From the NCBI RefSeq assembly GCF_963662255.1, contig NC_085046.1, positions 52,050,570 to 52,114,569 of the forward strand: a stretch of 64,000 nt of DNA, given 5' to 3'. The position numbers and the translations under genes were made by a program. This document shows positions 21,332 through 35,417 of this stretch, piece by piece. This DNA is from Cinclus cinclus. Taxonomy: Eukaryota; Chordata; Aves; Passeriformes; Cinclidae. The notes under the pieces were generated by a model, which was not told where the DNA came from, did no database searches, and saw only the letters and a program-made list of their open reading frames with translations. Each line of letters begins with the position of its first letter. The stretch's first letter is position 1.

Positions 21332-23108
21332 GTTGTATTAGCATTCCTAGGTTGTTTCCATTCAACAAAGAGATTTAATCCAGTTGTCGTCTGCGTGTGT
21401 TAAAGATACAGATATTACCTGTTTGAAGTGTCAGAGCAGAATGTGGTGTCCACAGCACTAAACACTAGCAATTGCTATTCCAAACCTAGGATGATTCCAG
21501 GATTTGCATGTAACTTGAAAGAGGATCAATAATTTCAGACTTACATACTGCAGGGGATGTGCGCTGGACTGTATGAAAAACTTTCTTTTCATGTGACAAG
21601 TGAAACAAATTGAGTTTGCCAATCCGTGATGTTCTTGTTTTCCATGGAACTTTGAGAAGTCACCTTTACAGCCAGTCAGGGTCAAGGTGAAGCATGAGTG
21701 TGTCTCTGAGGATGGATGTTCAGACTGTGGTCTGCATTCCCAATAAGGCTGATACAGTAAAATCAAATTAAGTCAGCAGGCAGGAAACATGGCTACCATA
21801 CCTAAATTCTGACATTGCCTAAGGCCGAAATAGTACAGTTCAGGAGGTGAGGAGGATTTAGTAACACTGGACACATCTCTTATCCCAAGAAAAACAACTT
21901 AACACCGTCCCTGTTCACCTAGATTTGGACAGATGATTTCTAGTGGCATGCTGGTAATATCAGTCACAAAAAACATGCTTCAAGGGAAGATTAATTCCCT
22001 TCTGGTCTCTGCTGATGGAGATTGCAACATCCCTAAGGCACCATCAAGTTGCTTCTTGCTCTTCTAATCTCTCCCCAGCCACATGCTCTTCCAGTTTCTC
22101 TGAAGCTCTGCTGATTCAGAGTAGCAATGCAGATGGAGGAATACCTCCCTGGGGAGAAGTGTCTGCTCCCAGCTTGGAAACAGGGCTAATTTTCAGATGT
22201 CCTTTTTCCCACACAAAGAATGAGCATCCATTTTGCCCCTTCCTCCTCCCTTGCTTCTGTATAACAAAATAAGCATTAATAAATAAAGATAATGAATTTA
22301 ACCTTTGTTCTGTCTGAATCTTCTTTTAAAACACAGTGAACTGTTGAACTCAGTAAAATCAATGGCAGATTTGTATGTCAAATAATATTATAGATGTCAA
22401 TTCTCCTATTTTTTCCTTTGTTTTACAAATGTTACATTTGCTTGTTTTAAACAAAACAATTTTGACATTTAGGAAAAAAAAATAACATCTGTTTGGACTT
22501 CCATTTTCAAAAACGGCCTTTTCATAGGAACCCACCTGAATGCCACAGCTACATAGGAAGTTTATACTATTTAGGTGACTCTTCAGGTTTCCTGTCCTTC
22601 TACCTCCATTCCTCAGGAAAAATGTGCTCGTAAATGAAAATCCTGAAGATTTTAATGTGAGCCCCCACACTGAGTCTTGTTTCAAAACTAGGGACTCCTC
22701 CCACACAAAATAATTACAGCTGAGGCTTCTTTACTTAACACAAAACCACAAGTATGAGGAACTACAGGTAAGCCAGCACCACTCCTACAATCTAACATTA
22801 CGAGCCATTTGGAAGGTATTGCATAGCTCCAGCCAGCCCCAGTCTACAGAGGCAATCTTTTTCTCACAATTGCCAGAGGACTTGCTTTCTGTGCTGGGTG
22901 GTTTTCTGCCCTTCCCTTCAGTGCAGCTTTGGCACAAGAAATGCTTCTTCACTAAACAGGTGTTCAGAGGAAGGCACCTAAATATGTCCTGGACTTGACC
23001 TGACTGACTGAAGAGGGGGCAAACCTTTCCTACCTTTCCCAAGTTCTCTGCTGGCTGCTTTCTTTGTTAGGATAGAAAGGAATCTGTGGCAGCTGGCCCA
23101 TGTTAGCC

Positions 23109-23130
23109 ACGGGGGGGGGCGGGGGAGGGG
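23109..23130 (+). repeat. G-rich run with G-quadruplex potential
   Basis: A nearly uninterrupted G run broken by single C and A bases. Purely compositional evidence. Confidence 0.6.
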
Positions 23131-24231
23131 TGGTGGATGGGAACAGCTGGACACAACCCATGGGGTGATGTCGAGCATGGACAGGACAGGAGGGAAGGAC
23201 TTGGCAAATGGAGTTAAAAGAGGCAGAAGTCTGAATGAAAGAAGTCAGCTTGATCTCAGAAGCAGAAGGGCAGGAAAGTTAGAAATCCTTGATGTCACTT
23301 AACAGTATGGTTAACAGGAGATCTATCTTTAGTCATGAAGGAATACATAGGTCACATATATATATTTAAAAGCATGTACTGCCAGTTTCCAAAACAAGAT
23401 GAATGATCCCCCTGCTTTCCACATTTGCTTGGCCTGGGTGATAAAGGCAGGAAATATTTTATGTTCCTTCCCTCTGCCAGATTCTAGCTACCATTTCTTT
23501 TGATTACAACCAGAAAGAGGCTGTGAAGCCTATTAGGAGCCCATGCCTTCCCTATATCCTGGCCACACTCACTGCTTGGCTCCTCCCCTCCTCCCTCAGG
23601 TGAGCAATAGGAAAGTTGTCATACTTTAAGAACAGCAACTCCTTCAAAAAAAGAATAATAAATGCAGTTTTCCATGCACTTACCCAACCCTTCACTTACT
23701 GTCTACATTTTCCCACTGCATAAACCTGGACCACTACTGCAGTCAAAGCCAGCTAGGTAAACACCTCACTGTCCAGCTCCACACTCAGCTCCTTACCAGC
23801 ATCAGATTAATTGTCATGTCCCAGTTCTGGTTTCCATCAAGATGAACTTCCTTATGGGGCTGAAGGAACCTTGAATTAATTGTTCACTTGTGGTTAAGAG
23901 GGAAGAGACCAAAGTTATGTTTCATCTGTGATGGTGCCTTTCTTTCCTGCCATGCAGGATGCGTTCATTTTCTCCAGATAAATATTTACATGTGTTGGCT
24001 GTGTGGGCATCATGCACAGAACCTCTAAAATACAACTTCTCTGGAAGCAGTGGAAAAATCCCAAATACACCAAGACCTTGATATCTCACTTGGGGGTTCA
24101 GGAACACAAGGAAAAATAAAATGAGGCCACAATTCAGAGTTTGAGCTATCACTGAGGTGACTCTTCTGAAGAATTTTCCATCTCTTTGCATAGCTGGAAA
24201 CCAGTCAGATATTAAACACATGACAGGCTAC

Positions 24232-24278
24232 TATCACAGAATGATTTGAGTTGTCAGGGAACATAAAATATCATCTAT
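24232..24278 (-). mobile_element. CR1 3'-end remnant
   Basis: TATCACAGAATGATTTGAGTT followed by AACATAAAATATCATCTA resembles the reverse complement of the CR1 3' terminus. Only about 50 bp remain. Confidence 0.5.
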
Positions 24279-27200
24279 TTTTTGTATATATTGATCAAGT
24301 TACAAATTAATCACATATTGATATCAAAGTAATTTAAAACTCTGGAAATCTGGATTTAATTCAGTAAGGCAAATAATTTCAGTGTAAATAGCACATTTTA
24401 AAAACCTGTTGAATATGTACTTTTTGCCTACTTTTGAAACCATAATTGAACTGCATCAATGAAGAACCACTGATAAGAATACAAATAACTTTTGTGTAAA
24501 ACTTACATTTCACTTTTACTTATCATCTGTTACTCTGGACGATAGAATACAAGGAGTGTTCTTATGCCTAGAGTGTATGTGCTCAGACTCCCATTAATAG
24601 TATTTTATTATTTTAGAACAAATGGAATTTCTTATTTACTAATCTATTAATACTTTGCTTGTGATTTGCTTTGGATGGCACGTGGGCAATTCTAATTTAT
24701 AAGAGCAGTAATATAAAACTCTATTTCGTTTGTAAACCCAGGCCTAGAGAACCAAGCAAGTATTTCTGCTTTTTAAATTTCCAGCCTGTTTGTTAGTTAC
24801 TGCTTAGTCATTCTTTGGAGGCAACTATACTGGAATAAATACAGTAAAATGAAAAAAGCTTTCTGTGGGAAGTTAGGGCTATAGAAATCTATTTTACTAA
24901 TTTGGAAAATTCTGGCCCTAGTCATTTTGCCAAGAGCTTTCCCCAGTTTCAGCAACTTCATCATAAACTTAGGTGGAGAATAAGCATTTATTTTTTGACG
25001 ATTTTTTTCACATTATATTATTTTATTTACATAATAACTACAGGCATTGCATTGTAATTTCAAATGCAATTTTAGCCAGATCTGAATTCTAAGTTTTTGT
25101 TATGTTTGAGGTTTTCTTTTCAATTTAAAATCTGACTTTAGTAATTTAACTATTTTTGTCTACCACCCCTGAAACTCATGCAATAAGCTGGCTTGAAAAA
25201 ATGACATCTCATGTGGTGTTGCTCAGTCCCAGAAAAGCACTTTTCAATTTCCAAATAGAGCCTTTTTTCTATTTTCTGTTTCATTTAATATTTCCTGACA
25301 GTCATAAAGTCTATATTGAAAGGCAAAAAACCTGTCCTGTGAGATGTTTGTTCTGCGTGACTCTGAGTGGTCTGAGAAAAAGAAGAAAAACCCCCAGATC
25401 TGTTGTAAATGAGGCAAAGTATTACTTTTCAGTTTAGAGATCTCAATCACTATTCAAATTCACTTTCCAAGTCTGCAAAAATTTGTCAGAAATTCTGCTT
25501 TCTCCCAGTCTGGAAAAAAAAAAAATCACTTCTGGCACCACAAAATGGAATTACACTGTTGCCAGCTCTGCCCCAGACATGCTCAGGTTGGCCTTTATTC
25601 ACTGTGTGTTTACTCTGTGACAGCCAGACAAATGACATGATTCTACTTCTGCACCCACACGCTACCACTGAACGCATCCCTTGAATAAATCCCACTTCTT
25701 CATGCTGCTGGGACCAATTTTGTTGCACCTCCAATCAACAGATGTCCCTCCAGCTTAGCTTTTCTTTTTTCCTGTGACAAGTCAATGGCACAGCTTCTCT
25801 GAGAGGGTCTTAAAAAGAGCTCAAATAGACAAGTACCAATTCAAGAGGCTCTCTGTTGTTTTGCATTTTGAAGAAAGTGGTTGAGATGTAGTACATCTTG
25901 ATGTTTTTACCCTTTGTATTCTTTTTGCACAGGTAAGGATTACTATATGAGGCTTTCACCATGCGAAAACTGTTTGCTTTAGTCTGAATAAACTGAACAG
26001 TCAGAAAGAAAATAGCTGCAAGACATCATTTAAAACAAATCTGTTCCCTGACATGAATAGCCAAAAGCAGACAGGCAGATTGAACTGTGATTATTTAATG
26101 CACTAAGAACCAGTGGGATATGTTCACAGGATTGAGTCTGATTTGTTGATAAATCTTAGTTTGTGTCCTGAATTCCCAAAAGATCAGAGCTGCATTAATA
26201 GCAAGATATTACACTGCCAGTAATAGCTACCTGACTATGATTTACTGCAGTTTTCTGCCTAATAAACAAGCCTGAATGTACTCAATGACCAGAGCATTGT
26301 GAGTGACATCTTATTATAAGCTGTTGCAAACTGAATATTAATGCAGAAAAAAAATCCTTCCAGCTGCATGTGCAGAGGATAAATCAACCTTGCAGAGCAT
26401 CATACTGCTGTGACTAAGAGTAGAGATAAAAACTTGCCTACCCTTTCTTTATTGGAATTATGTTGTTTTCACTTTTTTAATCCTTTTCCATACATCTGTG
26501 TTGTAGCAACTTATCACTCTCCAGAACCCCTGGTTTCACCTTTGTATGGGGCTGGCAACATCAATCTGTACAAAATACTTGTGAAGAGAGGAGAGAGGTC
26601 TCCATACAATGGAGAAAGAAATTAGTGAGGTTTACGTTCATCACTTGGTTGTATTTGTGATGCTACAGATTAAATTCCCATGCTTCCCCAAGGGAGATAT
26701 GAGAATCTAGGACTTTCCTGAGGGGGCAGCACAGCTGTCCAAGTTAATGCAGCCTGTCAAAGCATCGCTGCTTCCTTCAGAAGGTGACTTTAGCAGAGCT
26801 ATGCGAAAGAGAAGGTACCAATCCTGCTGCTCAAAGGGTGATAAGAAGAAGCCAAATTGACTGTGACCCGCCAATCCTATACCGTGGAGCTTCACTCCAT
26901 GTGGAAATTTCTAAGTTCTCTCACTCCAGGATTTCCAAAGCCCTTACTACTGCAGACCACACGGTAGGAATTTAGCGGGCAGAAAAAGAGAGCACCGTGT
27001 TCAGGTGAAACCCTGCTCCTGAGTGGGTTTCCTGCATCACTGTCCTTGCCTTCACAGTGAGGCACAACTCCCAAGTAGAGCACCAAAGGCAGGAGTGGTG
27101 CTGGCTCTCACTTTGTGCTTCTCTCCTATCTCATTTCCTTTTCAAAACCCAGATGGTGCTGTGGGCTGGCAAGAAGGAAACAGAATGAAACAGATGCTAA

Positions 27201-29302
27201 AAGGAATTTGGCTCTTTGCTACAATTCAAAAGAAAATAAGGTATATTTGAGGAAGGTGTGTATGAGGTAAGAGACAAAGGGAGCCTTCCTCTACCAGGTT
27301 TCCTTTGTGACTGGTGTCCACCTTCATGGACACTTGGCCCCTTTGAAACCACTTCTGGTAGGACATCAAGGAATATGAGGGTGCCTCACTGAGTCCACTT
27401 TTCTACCTTGTTGTGGGGGTGCTGGTGAAGTGGTGACTGAGAGTGACTGCTCAGCCTTCTCCTCCTCTCCCGATAGTAGGCTCCATCCTTCCCACTGTTG
27501 GCCACATTTTTGATGGATAATTACTGCTGCCTGTTCCTTTCTTTATAGTCCTCTATTGATCCTCTTACTAATCACCTCAGGGTCTCACCTTCAAATACTG
27601 GAAAAGGGGTTGCAGCAATGGCAGCAGCACAGCACATCTGAAGGAACCTCAACAGGTAAAGCAGTAGAAGATGGAAGTGCCACAGGTGCATAGAGGCAGC
27701 TTGGCAGGGACAAGCAGTGGGTGCTTGTGGTCTTGCCCAAATAAATGGGTGCCAAATTGCACCCTGTAACACCACAGCTACACTCTCTCAGACACAGGGC
27801 TAAATTTCTGAGAGCATTGTGCCTGCAAAAGGATTTGGAAGCAACAAAAATAAGGCGTAGAATGGGAAAAAAAAAAGCTTGGGTCCACTTCTTGAGCTAC
27901 ACAAAGCCCATTATTTTCAAGCTGATGAGTGAAATCAAGGACATTCCAAAATGATTCATGAGCATGTAACCTGGCTACAGCTGACAATGACTGTGCCTTG
28001 GCAGGCTGGGATGGCACACTGCAAGTTTAGCTCCTAATAAAATCAAGCTCAAAAGCAAATGTAGAGGAAGTTCTAATGGCTGATAATTTAATACAGAAAA
28101 ACAAGACATAAACAGCACACAGGAGTGCTCTGGTGTGCAGCTATGACCTACATGGTCATGTAATAAATCAGGTATCTGTAATAAAGCAGATATGAGCAAC
28201 AGTCTCATGAGCCCACAGAGGTGAGGGTACAGCAGCAGGATGTGCTATTACAAGAGAAGCAAATGTTAGAACACAGCAGGTTTGCAGCAGAGGTGGATTG
28301 CACTGTGCAAAGCAAAAAACATGCCTGGTGAGAGGCAAGGTGTGCACAAAGGCCAACATATAAACCCATCCTGCCTGAGTTCAATGCAGCTGGACTAGCA
28401 GGCAACATCAAGCCATACAAGTAGAAACAGGAACATAGTTTGGATTTTGTCACAGGTCTAAATAAGATAAAGATGATGATAAGTAATTTGTAACTCCCCA
28501 TCTTAAGAGTTCTTAAAGAAATTTCTGTAACATTTGAAGTCTGGAGAAAAATAAGTTTCAGCATAGTGAAAGAAAAGGGCTAAACATGAACACTGTGAGA
28601 AAAATTAGGAATTAAAACAGTCCCCATATGCAAAAATACAGTATTAAAATGCATGTACAGTCAACGACAGGATAATGTCAGCATCCAGGCCTTTTTTATA
28701 AAAAATGGGTATTTTGCCTCAGTACTAGAAAGAAGAGGCTTAAAACTACTGAACTCAATAACAAATCCACCAGTGGTGGAGTTCATAAAATGAAAACTCA
28801 CATCAGAGGAAACTGAGAAAAGGAATACTGATTAATTTTAAAACTCACCAAGTCTTTGCAAAGCCATGTTATCTACAAGTACTGCTTATAATAAGAGCCA
28901 GAATAAAGCAGAGATGACAACTTCCAAGGGAATTGCATGGTTTCTAAAAGGTGGAGGAGCCCTTGATGTAGGTGAGAGGAAGAGAAAGACATCAGGTATA
29001 AAGAGCTCCTTGAAGAATCACACAGAAGGAGGATACTGCTGCCTACTCAGACTGGGACACCAGCAATAAATCCTGGCATCATATTAATAAACCAAATGCT
29101 GCCAGAGTGCTGCTTCCCAAATAATTGGAAGAGACTATTTTAATTAGGACTATATTTGAGTTGCAGACAACATTTTAATTATGTAAGAAAAAATAAGAGC
29201 TAATGGTTCACTCACTGCTTTCTACTAATATAGACCTTTATCCTATCTGTCTCTGGGGTGTTTTAGAACTCCCAAAAGACAGAATATTCACAAAGAGACA
29301 AC

Positions 29303-29394
29303 ATTATTATTATTGCTGTTATTATTATTATTACTGCTATTGCTATTACTGTTATTGCTATTACTGTTATTGCTATTACTGTTATTATTGTTAA
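29303..29394. repeat. Interrupted TTATTGCTATTACTG-type repeat
   Basis: ATT-based trinucleotide array with regular GCT and CTG interruptions, giving a 15-18 bp higher-order period. The Tyr/Cys-rich translation is not a gene. Confidence 0.85.
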
Positions 29395-32300
29395 TCTGTC
29401 AAGCTTGTATTGACTTTCTGCTAATAATTAACTTAGCATTTTAAAATTATTTTACTTATCTGTTTCTTGAATAACACCCATGCACAAAACAACAGAAACC
29501 CCTAATTTGTGAATTACTTGTTCACTATCTTGAGGTAATCTATCTGTTTTAGAGATATGTTATTATTGGATTCTCTGTAGGTTGGCTTTTATCAGGGAAA
29601 AGGGATGACTAACTGGAGGTCAGGCAGGATGGCACAATATACCAGGTGAGGTAAATATGAACTCTGAAGGCAGGTTGTAACAGCAGCAGCAGCTAAATCA
29701 AAAAGTCAGCTTACACAACATCTAAGATTCCCTGAGTAAGAAGATTTAGAGAAGTGTTTTGAAGTAGTAACCCAGACAAAGTGATTTTTATTAGATCAGG
29801 ACATATCTATTTTCATAAGTTCTAGCATGCATACCTGCAGGCTACTATTCAGAGCTTCTGATGATGGTAATTTCACTTAAATTGTTAGTTTGAAATTTCT
29901 CTGCTTATTGACCTGCATGCAGCTGGGCTCCAGTAAGGTGTTATTCTGGTAGTCACCCCAAGACAGGTGTGTTTATTGCCAAGATGTGGAAGACAAGCAC
30001 TAAACCTGGAGCTTTGTAGCTGGTATCACCACAATGGTCCCTGCAGCTTTGCTACCATCATAAAGCAGCAGCCCTGACACTTATATCTTGTTCAAGGGTG
30101 AGAAAAAAGCTGTCTGTTTCAATCAGGTTGGTCAGGAAGAAAGTAGAAAACACAGGCTGGAAGCTGTGTGTCAGTTCCCTTTGCAGCCCAAAAGATAAAT
30201 GTAACGCAGAGGAAGTTACTGTTGATGCAAGTAAAGCCAGGAGCCAAAGGGATGCTTCAGGCCGAGCTGTAGTTGTGTTTACATGGCCTGATGAGTTAGC
30301 CCAGTGCTCCACTTGGGCTCCCCAGCTCTGATGGGAAGCTGTGCACATCTGGTCAGATGAATTTACATTGCAAGCCAGCCCTTGTGGTAGCAGAGGTAGC
30401 TTGGAGAGAGCTGGCTCCTGTGTTTTGTATTGAACCAAATTGTACTACATGGACATCTGTCTTCCTACCTCAGGGCTTGGTTCTCCTGGATAAGGCATGA
30501 AGTCTGCTACTGGTAATACCTCTGCTACATCCCTTCTTTAAACAAAAATTCTGATGGGCTTCTCAACAGAGAAACCTGTAACCTTATCTAATTCAGCCTC
30601 TACAAATACCAGCTTACAGCACTTAAGGCTAACCAAGTATTTCTGTCTGTGTCAAAAACCTGGAGTTATTATTTTACTGGAGATCCTTAGCTTCCTGGTG
30701 TTGTGTTTAATTACTGTTGCACATGCCTTGGAGAGCAGTAAGTGCTACTGCATAAATTACATCAGCACACAGTGCTGCCAGTTTCCCTTTAGTGCATCAC
30801 TCACCAGCAAACTGTGGGGATATCCAAGGCCCTGGATCATACTGCCAACCTGAAGGAAGCAAACATCTTGAATGACAGCTAAAAATAGATGTACAGTTCG
30901 GTCTTTACCACTGTGACCCCTCTGCAAACTGCTGGAGGAGCTGAAATCCCAACTCAGCCCTGCAGTTGTACTCAGATGTCATGCATGATACTCATTTTAC
31001 AAAGCAGTTTTAGACGAAGTAGGACCATTTGAAAAGCAGCCCGTCTGCACAGCTGCCAATCCTTGCTTTCCTTGTCTTCTGATCTGCTCAGGGAAAGGTT
31101 CCAATGATGTCTTCCTCACAAATAATCCCAGCTCAAGCAGCTCCTGTGGTGTCCCCTGGTACTCTGCCTTACCCCTGATCCTGCCTCCCGTGTTCCCATA
31201 CTGTTCCTGATAACCCTAAGTAATCACACAGGTACATTAGACTCTGTTCCCAGGACCCACAGAACAAGCTCTCAGGTTGATTCCAGAATGATACCCATCT
31301 CTCCACCTCAGCCAGATCTTCTCACACAGCTTTCCAGCTCTTCATAACAATGTCTAATTTCTTTACTTTTTGGAAATTTTCCATTCCCATGACCTCTAGC
31401 CCTCTGAGAAGGGTATTGGATCAAACTTTTTCCAGGTGTCAGCTAGCTTGCTACAGTTAGTGACTCTACACCTCTCATCTGCCAGAGTCGATCTCCAGCC
31501 TCTGTCAGGAAAGGAACATCTCTCCTCCTTGTTGGAGCATTGTGTATCATAGCACTTACCAGGAAAACTCATAGCATCAGGCAGTTAATAAAGTTCCTGC
31601 AAAAGAATTCCTAGACTGTTCCACAGGAGTAAGGTGATTTCCAGCAGAATGAGTATAAAATCAGCTACATCTAAAGAAAAAAATATATTAACTGCTCATG
31701 TCACATCTTATACTTGCCTTTCCATATCGCTAAAACTTACTGGGTTCAAGCGACACCAATTGTTATCTGAAAAACTCTTGTCATTTCTGCTAATAGAAAG
31801 CAGTTTATTAAAAACCTAAGAAAACCCATTTCAATACTTGTTTTAGATTCTACCTAGCACATTCAATAAGGTTGCTCAAATAAACTAGGTTGTTGTGAAT
31901 GGGAAACTGGAAGTGTACAATAAGATTTAGACTTGCCAGTACTCTTGGGTAAGTGTCAGATGGCACAGAAAGGGCAGGAATTTTGTGGGAAGAGCTCATG
32001 AGGTGAGGTAAGGTCACAGATCCTACCACACCTGTATTCAGAATTTTAAAACAGGAGAAGGAGGCAGCTGAGGTCTTCAGGATATATCACAGCCTGTAGA
32101 TCCTGGCAGGATTTCACAGGCCTTGAGGAGTGAAAAGGGGGAAAAAAGCAGTTGGAACAGACTCACTTTCAGCACAGGCAATGGGAACTGCTAATGAAGG
32201 ACAAAGGGAACAAAAAAGAATGATTGAGAATTCCAGTATTTTATTGGTGAGTTTCACACCTGGTTCAACAATACATTTCAAACTGGACATCCAGTAGCTC

Positions 32301-33531
32301 CCATACACAAACGATCATGACACCTTGGCAAATTCACAAGGCAGAAGGAAAAGCCATTTAAATGATGCAGGCTCCCAGGAGCAGGACAGACAGTAGTAGG
32401 TAAGCAGGTTAGCTGGAAGGAATGGGAGGGGAATGAAAGAGAGAGTGGGATATCCAAGCTCTAAGCATCTGCCTTCCCTAGCTCAATTTAACCAGCTAAT
32501 TTCCCCAGGTGCTCTCTATAGAAACAAGCTTTTCCAGAGGACAATTCACTGCACAATATTATACTGCTGCTCTACACAACTCCCATGAATTTATTCCCTG
32601 TTTCCTAGGGAAATACTGCTCTCACCAGCAATTGCAGAGCATGCTCAGGGAGATGGGCTGACTAATTCTGATGCCTAGAGATGTGTGAATCTCCTCTTTC
32701 CCCCCCTTCCACAGCTACCCAGCTACATTATGAGTTAGCATGTAAACAAGTGGCATTCACCCCACATTCAGAGATCAGGAGTTTGTCAAGGAACAGGACC
32801 TTTCACTGGCTGTCATACCTAGCAGACACACACAGAAGATTCTTTTTCCTCCTCATAGAACATCAGATCTGCCCATGTCATGTCCACCACAGTGGCACAA
32901 CAGTCCCTGTGAATGCTCAGTAAGGCATTCACATGCGTGGACAAGTACAGGATCTGCCTGCACAAATCTGCTGCCAACTCACATGGCAATCCACTGAAAG
33001 CAACAAAATTTTCACTGATTTTAAAAGACAGAGTAGATTTAAACAAATGCTACGTGCAGAATTCATTCACACATCAAGCTCCAGTCACTGCTAAAATCCG
33101 ACTGATTTGGGAGAAAATTGTAAACTTTTCTTTCTTGTTTCCAGCAGACTGAATTGTGTTCAACTTCTGAATGAACACTTACCCAAAGGAAAATTTTTAA
33201 CTGTCAATATTGACTGGCTGCAATTATGTATACATTCACAACATATAGGCTCCCTTATTAAAAAGTTGTCCAAATGACAAAATAAAAAAAAAACAAGTTT
33301 ATTTGGATCTGAAAGAACAATTGCACAAACTGAAGTCTGCTTCTATATTAATATAGCACCAACAGATGCTGTAATTAGAAAGTAAAAGGCAACCAGTGGA
33401 ATTGTTAATAGCATTGTGCAGTACTTAGACTCCTAAAACTAAAATGCTTCTTTAGGGAAGTGATAATGTTTTCATATGTGATCCTGTGACTACAGTAAAA
33501 ATGCTAAAGGTCCATTCTCACAGGTGCCACA

Positions 33532-34117
33532 TGCTATAACCTGGGCTGGTTTTAGCTGGGCTAGAATTAACTTGGTTCAGAGTAGCTAATACAGGGCTGT
33601 GCTATGGATTTTGCTGGAAACAGCACTATTAACACAGGGATGTTTTAGTTATTGCTAAGCCCTGTTTGCACAGCCACAAGGCCTTTTCTGCTTCTCACCC
33701 CCTCCCATCAGCAAGTGGGCTGGGAGTGCACAAGAATTTGGGAGGGGACACAGCCAGAACAGCTGACCACAAAGAAATATTCCACACCATATTGCATATA
33801 AAGCTGGGGAAGGAGAATGGAGGGGGGGACATACGGTGTGATGGTGCTTGCTTTCCCAAGCTGTTGTGTGTAATGTAGCCCTGATTTCCTGGGTGTGGCC
33901 AAACACCTGCCTGCTCATGGGAAGCAGTGAATTAATTCCTTGTTTTGCTTTGCTTGCTTTTTTTGCAGCTTTTGCTTTATCTGTAAAACTCTCATCATCT
34001 CAACCCACCTTTGTTCCCCTCACTATTACCTTTCTGATTCTCTCCTCCATCCTACTGAGGTACAATAAGCAAGAAGCTGCCTGATGCTTAGTTGTCAGCT
34101 GGGGTTGAACCTCAACA
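33532..34117 (+). mobile_element. Solo LTR of a second avian ERV family
   Basis: About 586 bp. It starts near TGCTATAACCTGGGCTGG and ends near GGGGTTGAACCTCAACA. It has the order I know from a widespread avian LTR: GGTTTTAGCTGGG, CACAGGGATGTTTTAG, GGCCTTTTCTGCTTCTCACC, a TATAAA-like GCATATAAAGCTGG near 33797, then TTCCTTGTTTTGCTTTGCTTGC. Boundaries are approximate, and no clear target-site duplication was found. The family name is left open. Confidence 0.75.
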
Positions 34118-34506
34118 TAAGCACATGGATATATTTCCAAATTGCTCTGCTTTCTACAATACTATTCTAAATTTATCACTATTCCTAATGATTTTTTTCT
34201 GTTTCTAGGAGTGCATTAGTGATTTTCTTTTCTTAAATGGAAGATACTTGTTTGTTATGGGAAATCCACTCACATGCTGAATTAGAACACAAATGAAGGA
34301 GAATATGCTACTTTCAGTGCAAAATCAAAAATATTTAGGTTCAGTAGAGAGCAGGCAGGTAATGTATTAGTTCAATGCATGTTTCTCATTTCTGCCAGGA
34401 AAAGATTTGTATGTTGCCCCAGGGCACCAGAGAAACTGAATGAAATCAACATCTCTCTATCAAGAGACAAGATTCTTCTTCTATTCTGGTTTGAAACCAA
34501 TACAGA

Positions 34507-34512
34507 TTTAAT
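34507..34512 (-). promoter_or_regulatory. Candidate BLVRA poly(A) signal (ATTAAA)
   Basis: ATTAAA on the minus strand, about 630 bases past the BLVRA stop. No canonical AATAAA was noticed closer. The true 3' end is not resolved. Confidence 0.25.
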
Positions 34513-34802
34513 CTGATGGTAGTCAACCTCCAGCACAAAAACCAGTCACCCCCCAGAAAAAACAAAAACCATGTCCCCTGCCCATACTTAACAGGCAAAA
34601 CTACTAATTAGAGCAAACACACAGAACAATTCAGGGCAATTGGAAGAAAAGGTCAGGACTGTGGTGGCACAAGTTCTGCATTGCAAGTAAAGAGATGGAA
34701 AACAGAACTAGAATTTCATTCTAGGAAACAGTACATGAATACTATTGAGACACATTCATTTCCAGACATATCTGGAATGGGTGGACAGACCCTGGGACAG
34801 AG

Positions 34803-34803
34803 T

Positions 34804-34830
<27 letters not shown>
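34803..34830. repeat. (TA)n microsatellite
   Basis: About 14 TA units, in the presumed BLVRA 3' UTR or just beyond. Confidence 0.9.
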
Positions 34831-34834
<4 letters not shown>

Positions 34835-35143
34835 ATTTACAGTCCTGCAGGACCTATTCTCAGGGATATTCCCTGCTGAATCACAGGAAAGCTTGTTGTT
34901 GCTAGGTTCCTAACCATCTGAAAGGACAGGGATGCATCAGAGCAGGTGAATTGCTTTGGTCTGGGGCACACCAGAAGGCACAAGGTACATACCAGACTCT
35001 TCCAGAATACCTGAAGAGCCCAGGAATCACAAGTAGTCAAAAAGAAGGTAATGAAACAGAAATAGCAACTGCTTGATGGCAACAGTGAGTTCTAGCCCTA
35101 CAGCTTTTCCATCTGCCATTTTCTTCCTTCCCTAAGAGCACTC

Positions 35144-35417
35144 TCAGGAATAGATTTTCTCTGGCTCTTCACAGTACTGTTGGATCACCTCGGCAAGGTC
35201 AAGACACCGCAAAATTCGCCATTTCTCAGCAGCCAGCTCCTCCTTGGAGACCTGGCCCAGCAGTTTCTTGGCAAAGAGGTTCTGATCCTGCATGAAAAGG
35301 CCCACAGAAGACCTGGGAGCTTCAGGGAAGTTTTCCAGGCAACCACTTGTGAAGCAGAAGTTGATTTTCTTTTCACGTCTCATCCCTGGTCCCCTTTCTT
35401 CAATCCAAGTCAAGGGT
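35144..35417 (-). CDS. BLVRA: BLVRA coding exon 6 (terminal)
   Basis: Acceptor CTTCACACTAG, stop TGA at 35146-35144. Encodes [17 protein letters not shown] to the end, EEPEKIYS. It is separated from exon 5 by 4.8 kb. Confidence 0.95.

Larger units (their letters stand above)
21337..33531. other. Intergenic DNA, no supported gene
   Basis: No frame here matches a family I recognise, and no exon chain could be assembled. It includes a CR1 remnant (24232-24278), a G-rich run (23109-23130) and an interrupted trinucleotide repeat (29303-29394). It lies downstream of BLVRA, so distal BLVRA 3' UTR could reach its right end but I see no evidence. Confidence 0.5.

Noticed and set aside
20711..21341. 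Frames in the solo LTR, repeated at 55586-56017
   Set aside because: Lie inside LTR sequence on the strand opposite to the element, with frameshifts between copies.
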